64,000 nucleotides of DNA, from contig CAWIEF010000003.1 in the NCBI GenBank assembly GCA_963835135.1, forward strand, positions 868,001 through 932,000, written 5' to 3'. Of the stretch, positions 60,222-64,000 are shown in pieces. Every line of letters begins with the position of its first letter. Position 1 is the first letter of the stretch. The translations under genes and the position numbers were made by a program. The notes under the pieces were generated by a model, which saw only the letters and a program-made list of their open reading frames with translations, did no database searches and was not told where the DNA came from. The DNA is from JAVVHH01 sp963835135 (GTDB taxonomy: Bacteria > Pseudomonadota > Alphaproteobacteria > Acetobacterales > Acetobacteraceae).

Positions 60222-61300
60222 AGATCGTCATCTTCGGCCTGGCGGTCAGCTCGTCCTGGGGCAACGGGCACGCCGCCCTGTGGCGCGGGCTGATCCAGGC
60301 GCTGCTCGAGGCGGGGCATCGCGTCGTGTTCTTCGAGCGGGACGTGCCCTACTACGCCGCCAATCGCGACCTGCACGCGCTGCCGCCCGGCGGCACGCTG
60401 GTGCTGTACGACGAGTGGGCGGAGGCGCTGCCGCAGATGCGGGCGCAGCTTGCGGACGCCGATGTCGGGATGGTGACGTCATACTGTCCGGATGGGCTGG
60501 CGGCGACGGAGTTGGTGTCGGGCGCCAACCTGGCGGTTCGCTGCTTCTACGACCTGGACACGCCGGTGACACTGGCGCGGATCGAGGCGGGCGAGGATGT
60601 CGGCTATATCGGACCGGACGGGCTGGCGCCGTTCGACCTCGTGCTGAGCTACACTGGCGGCGGCGCGCTGGATGCGTTGCGGACCCGCTTGGGCGCGCGG
60701 CGGACAGTGCCGATCTACGGTTCGGTCGACCCGGCGCTGCATCGTCCAGCAGAGCCTCGGCCGGAGTATCGGGCGCTGCTCTCCTATCTCGGCACCTATG
60801 CGGCCGACCGGCAGGCGGCGCTCGAGCGGTTGTTCGTCGAGCCGGCCCGGCGGTTGCCGGGCGAGCGGTTCGTGATCGGCGGCGCACAATACCCAGACGG
60901 CTTTCCCTGGACCGCCAACACCTATTTCGTACGGCACCTGCCACCGCCGGAACACAAGGCGTTCTACTCGTCCTCGCGCCTGACGCTGAACATCACGCGC
61001 GACGCGATGGCGCGGATGGGCTGGTGCCCGTCGGGGCGGCTGTTCGAGGCGGCTGCCTGCGGGGTGCCGATCCTGTCCGACTGGTTCGCCGGCCTCGACG
61101 ACTTCTTCGTGCCCGGCGAGGAGATCCTGGTGGCGGACACGACCGACGACGCGATGCTGGCGCTGCAGCTCGGGGACGACGCGCTGGCGCGGATCGCGGC
61201 GCGCGCGCGGGCGCGAACGCTCGAGGAACATAGCGCGGCCCGACGCGCGGCGCAGATGATCGCCGCATTCGAGGCGGCGACGGCACCGGTCTCCGCCTGA
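60218..61300 (+). CDS. CgeB-like glycosyltransferase, second paralogue
   Basis: The 360-residue protein mirrors its upstream neighbour: AVSSSWGNGHAALWRGLIQAL, FFERDVPYYAANRDLHA, CFYDLDTPVTLARIEAGED, LSYLGTYAADRQAALE and FEAAACGVPILSDWFAGLDDFFVPGEEIL. Duplication and divergence after the split suggest that each adds a different sugar, or that they act as a pair. The start overlaps the upstream stop as ATGA and the end overlaps the nucleotidyltransferase start by one base. Confidence 0.88.
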   Translation: MKIVIFGLAVSSSWGNGHAALWRGLIQALLEAGHRVVFFERDVPYYAANRDLHALPPGGTLVLYDEWAEALPQMRAQLADADVGMVTSYCPDGLAATELVSGANLAVRCFYDLDTPVTLARIEAGEDVGYIGPDGLAPFDLVLSYTGGGALDALRTRLGARRTVPIYGSVDPALHRPAEPRPEYRALLSYLGTYAADRQAALERLFVEPARRLPGERFVIGGAQYPDGFPWTANTYFVRHLPPPEHKAFYSSSRLTLNITRDAMARMGWCPSGRLFEAAACGVPILSDWFAGLDDFFVPGEEILVADTTDDAMLALQLGDDALARIAARARARTLEEHSAARRAAQMIAAFEAATAPVSA

Positions 61301-62058
61301 TGTGGGGCATCATCCCCGCCGCGGGCAACGGCACGCGCATCCAGCCGCTGGCGTTCAGCAAAGAGTTGCTGCCGGTCGGGTCCCGGCTGGATACGAGCGG
61401 CGTCGAGCGGCCACGGGCGGTGAGCGAATATCTCATCGAACGGATGGTGCGGGCGGGGGCGGACAAGATCTGCTTCGTGATCTCGCCCTTCAAAAGCGAC
61501 ATCCTGCAATATTACGGGGCGGCGGTGGGCGACGTGGACATCGCCTATGTCTGTCAGGCGGGCGCGGCCGGGCTGTGTGACGCGATCTTCCGCGCCCTGG
61601 CAGTCATCGCGCCGGACGAGCCGGTGCTGGTTGGGCTGCCGGACACGATCTGGTTCCCCTCCGATGCGCTGGCGTCGCTGCCGGACGATCGGCTTTCGTT
61701 CCTGCTGTTCCCGGTCGAGCGGCCGGACTTGTTCGATGCGGTGGTGCTGGATGACGCCGGCCGGGTCGTGGAGATCGAGGTGAAATCGGCCGCGGCGCGG
61801 TCGCGTTGGATCTGGGGCGCGTTCAAAATGCCTGGGCGGACGCTGTTCGAGCTGCACCGGCTATGGCTCGAGCGAGAGCGGCAGGACGAGTTCATGGGCA
61901 CGCTGATCAACGCGTGGCTGCGGGCGGGCGGGACGGCGTGGGGCGTCTGCGCTGGCGAGAGCTACGTCGACGTCGGGACCTTGCATGGGTATCGCGAAGC
62001 GATGCGGCTGCTGGGTGGCCAGGAAGTTGCGGGACGATTGGAGCAGAGCAGAGCGTGA
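61300..62058 (+). CDS. sugar-1-phosphate nucleotidyltransferase
   Basis: The 252-residue enzyme belongs to the RfbA/GalU nucleotidyltransferase fold. WGIIPAAGNGTRIQPLAFSKELLPVG is the nucleotide-binding loop with the activating Lys, followed by AVSEYLIERMVRAGADKICFV, LVGLPDTIWFP (metal-binding Asp) and SYVDVGTLHGYREAM. It makes a nucleotide-sugar from a sugar phosphate and NTP, presumably the donor for the two CgeB-like transferases. The sugar is not known. The stop overlaps the methyltransferase start. Confidence 0.9.
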   Translation: MWGIIPAAGNGTRIQPLAFSKELLPVGSRLDTSGVERPRAVSEYLIERMVRAGADKICFVISPFKSDILQYYGAAVGDVDIAYVCQAGAAGLCDAIFRALAVIAPDEPVLVGLPDTIWFPSDALASLPDDRLSFLLFPVERPDLFDAVVLDDAGRVVEIEVKSAAARSRWIWGAFKMPGRTLFELHRLWLERERQDEFMGTLINAWLRAGGTAWGVCAGESYVDVGTLHGYREAMRLLGGQEVAGRLEQSRA

Positions 62059-62810
62059 CAGCGTGGACCGAAGAGCGGATCAGGACGGAGGCGGCAGCAC
62101 TCGGGCCGTGGTTCCACAACATCGACCTCAACGGGGTCAAGACGGCGCCCGAGCACTTCCTGGGCGACTTTCCGCGCGTCAAATGGGAGCGGTTCAAGCA
62201 GTGCCTGCCTGACGACATGAGCGGGCGGACGGTGCTCGACATCGGCTGCAATGCCGGCTTCTACTCGATGGAGATGAAGCGCCGGGGCGCGGACCGGGTG
62301 CTGGGCATCGATTTCGACGCCGATTACCTGGCGCAGGCGCGGTTCGCTGCAGACGTTCAAGGCGTGGACGTCGAATTCAAGCAGATGAGCGTCTACGACG
62401 TGGGATCGTTGCGCGAGAAGTTCGATCTCGTCTTCTTCATCGGCGTGCTCTACCACCTGCGGCATCCGCTGCTGGCGCTCGACCTGATCCATGAGCACGT
62501 CGCCGGAGACTTGCTGGTGTTCCAGTCGATGCAGCGCGGGTCCGACGAGATCATGGAGGTCGCCGAGGATTACGAGTTTTGGGACAAGGCGGCCTTCGAC
62601 GAGCCCGGCTATCCGAAGATGCACTTCATCGAACAAAGCTATTCGCACGACAACACCAACTGGTGGGCGCCGAACCGGGCGTGCTCGGCAGCCATGCTGC
62701 GCTCGGCCGGCTTCACGATCGAGGCCAACCCCGAGGAGGAGATTTTCATCTGCCGCCGCGGCGAGCGGTCCGATCCGCGCTACGGCGCCGTCTACCCCGC
62801 ACGAGGCTGA
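62055..62810 (+). CDS. SAM-dependent methyltransferase, TIGR04290-like
   Basis: The 251-residue protein has a clear class I methyltransferase core: GRTVLDIGCNAGFYSMEMKRRGADRVLGIDFD (in pieces), KFDLVFFIGVLYHLRHPLLALDLI. It has a conserved N-terminus WFHNIDLNGVKTAPEHFLGDFP, which I associate with the TIGR04290 family that travels in a cassette with glycosyltransferases, a beta-xylosidase-like protein and PIG-L (recall, unchecked). It probably methylates a sugar or glycan in this pathway. The GTG start overlaps the upstream stop as GTGA. Confidence 0.85.
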   Translation: MTAWTEERIRTEAAALGPWFHNIDLNGVKTAPEHFLGDFPRVKWERFKQCLPDDMSGRTVLDIGCNAGFYSMEMKRRGADRVLGIDFDADYLAQARFAADVQGVDVEFKQMSVYDVGSLREKFDLVFFIGVLYHLRHPLLALDLIHEHVAGDLLVFQSMQRGSDEIMEVAEDYEFWDKAAFDEPGYPKMHFIEQSYSHDNTNWWAPNRACSAAMLRSAGFTIEANPEEEIFICRRGERSDPRYGAVYPARG

Positions 62811-62814
62811 GCGC

Positions 62815-63744
62815 ATGATCGAAGCGGCCATGATCTGGAACGAGCCGAACAACAAGTCGCACTGGGACTTCGAGAACGACCCGGGCTGGGCCGTGTTCGC
62901 GCGCATGGCGGCCCTGGCCGGGCAGGCGATCGCGGCCGAGGCGCCCGGACTGCCGCGGGTGTTGGGCGGCATCAGCCCGATTGACCCGGACTTCATCCGT
63001 GTGCTGCAGAGCCATGGTGGGCTGAACGAGTTGGACGCAGTGGCGGTGCACGGCTTCCCGCTCGACTGGAACCACTGGATGCTCGACGAGTGGCCGGCCA
63101 AGCTCGATAGCATCCGCGCCGTGACGCCCCTGCCGCTTTGGGTGTCCGAAGTGGGCATCTCGACGTTCGGTGCCGAAGAGGTGCAGGCCTGGGGCTTGCA
63201 GCGGACGGCGGAGTTGCTGATCGGCAAGGCGCCCCGGATCCACTGGTATAGCCTTTACGACCTCCCGGCCGCGTGGCCCGCCACGACCCGGCATCGCGAA
63301 GCCGAGGGCAGCTCGTATTACCGGCATTTCCACATGGGGCTGCTCGATGAGCACGGACGGCCCAAGCTGGCAGCCAAGCAGTTCCACCAGTTCACGCCGG
63401 AGCTCGGCATCTGCCAGTGGTTCCACTACGAGGACCATCGGTTGGACGACGCGGTGAAGCGGCTGGACGATCTGGGCGTGACCTATCTGCGGACCGGGCT
63501 GTCCTGGGCCGATTGGTTCCGGCCCGATTGCGAGCGCTGGTTCGACCGGCAGATGCGGGCGCTGGAGAAGTTCAAGGTGACGGCGACGTTCTGCTTCACG
63601 CCCGAGCACGAAGGCCAGTGGGAGCACTACACGGCGGTGCCGAAACACCCGGAGCGTTTCGCCGAATTCTGCGGCGAAATGATCCGTCGCTATGCGCCAG
63701 GCCGGGCCGACAGCTTGGCCCCGGCCCACGCGGGGGCGACCTAG
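62815..63744 (+). CDS. GH39-like glycoside hydrolase with apparently circularly permuted barrel
   Basis: The 309-residue protein has clan A catalytic motifs at unusual places. The acid/base WNEPNN lies at residues 8-13 and the nucleophile region LWVSEVGIST near residue 105, then HGRPKLAAKQFHQF, the usual end of the barrel. The remaining 120 residues (RLDDAVKRLDDLGVTYLRTG, WADWFRP, TATFCFTPEHEGQW, FAEFCGEMIRRYAPG) read like the first three strands of such a barrel, which should precede WNEPN. The order is therefore beta4-8 then beta1-3, a circular permutation, or possibly two partial domains. Beta-xylosidase is the family name for relatives in this cassette; substrate unproved. It follows the methyltransferase by four bases. 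Confidence 0.78.
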   Translation: MIEAAMIWNEPNNKSHWDFENDPGWAVFARMAALAGQAIAAEAPGLPRVLGGISPIDPDFIRVLQSHGGLNELDAVAVHGFPLDWNHWMLDEWPAKLDSIRAVTPLPLWVSEVGISTFGAEEVQAWGLQRTAELLIGKAPRIHWYSLYDLPAAWPATTRHREAEGSSYYRHFHMGLLDEHGRPKLAAKQFHQFTPELGICQWFHYEDHRLDDAVKRLDDLGVTYLRTGLSWADWFRPDCERWFDRQMRALEKFKVTATFCFTPEHEGQWEHYTAVPKHPERFAEFCGEMIRRYAPGRADSLAPAHAGAT

Positions 63745-63748
63745 CACC

Positions 63749-64000
63749 ATGCTGGCCGCGCTCCTCGAGCGGCGGCCGATCGAGGAAGCGGTGGCCTTGG
63801 TCGTGGCGCACCCGGACGACGAGACGCTCGCGGCAGGTGGCAGCCTGCAGCTATTCCGGCGGCTCCTCCTGGTCCACGTGACCGACGGCGCCCCGCGCGG
63901 GCTGGGCGATGCCGCGCGCGAGGGCTTCGCGAGCTCTGCCGCCTATGCGGCCGCGCGGGCACAGGAGCTGGATGCGGCGCTTTCCCTGTGCGGAACAGCG
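63749..64000 (+). CDS. PIG-L family deacetylase, N-terminal part
   Basis: The frame opens with an ATG just after the hydrolase stop and runs to the window end, 84 codons. LVVAHPDDETLAAGG is the PIG-L/LmbE zinc signature AHPDDE, followed by LLLVHVTDGAPRGLGDAA. Members remove N-acetyl groups from GlcNAc-containing conjugates such as GlcNAc-PI or mycothiol and bacillithiol precursors. In this cassette it may deacetylate the assembled sugar. The 3' end lies outside the window. Confidence 0.88.
   Translation, partial: MLAALLERRPIEEAVALVVAHPDDETLAAGGSLQLFRRLLLVHVTDGAPRGLGDAAREGFASSAAYAAARAQELDAALSLCGTA

Noticed and set aside
1..64000. CRISPR array, prophage or intact transposon
   Set aside because: No regularly spaced repeats, integrase, capsid or complete transposase genes were seen.

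Overview
The window is high-GC DNA, densely packed with genes, from what looks like an alphaproteobacterium. My best guess is Rhodospirillales/Acetobacteraceae-like, but this is inferred from gene content and GC only and is weakly supported. No plasmid or phage backbone, intact insertion sequence or CRISPR array was seen. One tRNA (Pro, anticodon CGG) is present.

Layout. 1-1.9 kb: the 3' end of trmB and a frameshifted flavin-dependent monooxygenase. 1.9-17.2 kb: an accessory corridor. Intact genes (SDR, DUF417, a large winged-helix/NB-ARC regulator, metallo-hydrolase, alpha/beta hydrolase, DUF302, DUF1348, aquaporin, AraC regulator) are mixed with gene remnants (RND pump tail, GGDEF tail, truncated DUF983, N-truncated Ni/Co permease). 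Its centre, 11.35-14.6 kb, is a cluster of cytochrome P460, a three-piece nitrile-hydratase/thiocyanate-hydrolase-like enzyme, a nickel/cobalt permease and a chlorite-dismutase-family protein.

17.2-21.1 kb: BtpA-family protein, a methyltransferase, an orphan TRAP solute-binding protein and a TauD-type dioxygenase. 21.07-26.4 kb: a coupled cassette of GT2, lipoprotein, ACP, acyl-AMP ligase, hot-dog dehydratase, LpxL-like acyltransferase and LolA-like protein. It resembles an aryl-polyene/xanthomonadin cluster but has no ketosynthase. 26.4-36.7 kb: acyl-CoA and carbon catabolism (acyl-CoA synthetase, ketopantoate-reductase-like enzyme, frameshifted acyl-CoA dehydrogenase, CitE-like lyase, class III CoA transferase, FAH hydrolase, acetoacetyl-CoA reductase, Gfo/Idh oxidoreductase, SDR). 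36.7-43.9 kb: L,D-transpeptidase, RibA, response regulator, GMC oxidoreductase, TauE/SafE exporter, prepilin peptidase and SCO1.

43.86-55.04 kb: one minus-strand operon, actABCDEF - unknown 183-aa protein - caa3 oxidase subunits II, I, III, IV. It encodes Alternative Complex III and its partner oxidase, and every gene overlaps the next by a few bases; SCO1 converges on its end. Quinol electrons would pass through ActB/ActA/ActE hemes and clusters to the cytochrome-c-fused subunit II and on to oxygen.

55.2-58.1 kb: SDR, nitroreductase and NhaA. 58.1-64.0 kb: a plus-strand glycan/metabolite cassette running off the window: GT9-like protein, two CgeB-like glycosyltransferase paralogues, sugar nucleotidyltransferase, methyltransferase, a glycoside hydrolase that reads as a circularly permuted TIM barrel, and a PIG-L deacetylase. 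The strongest candidates for new biology are this cassette, the ketosynthase-less polyene-like cluster and the split nitrile-hydratase-like cluster.
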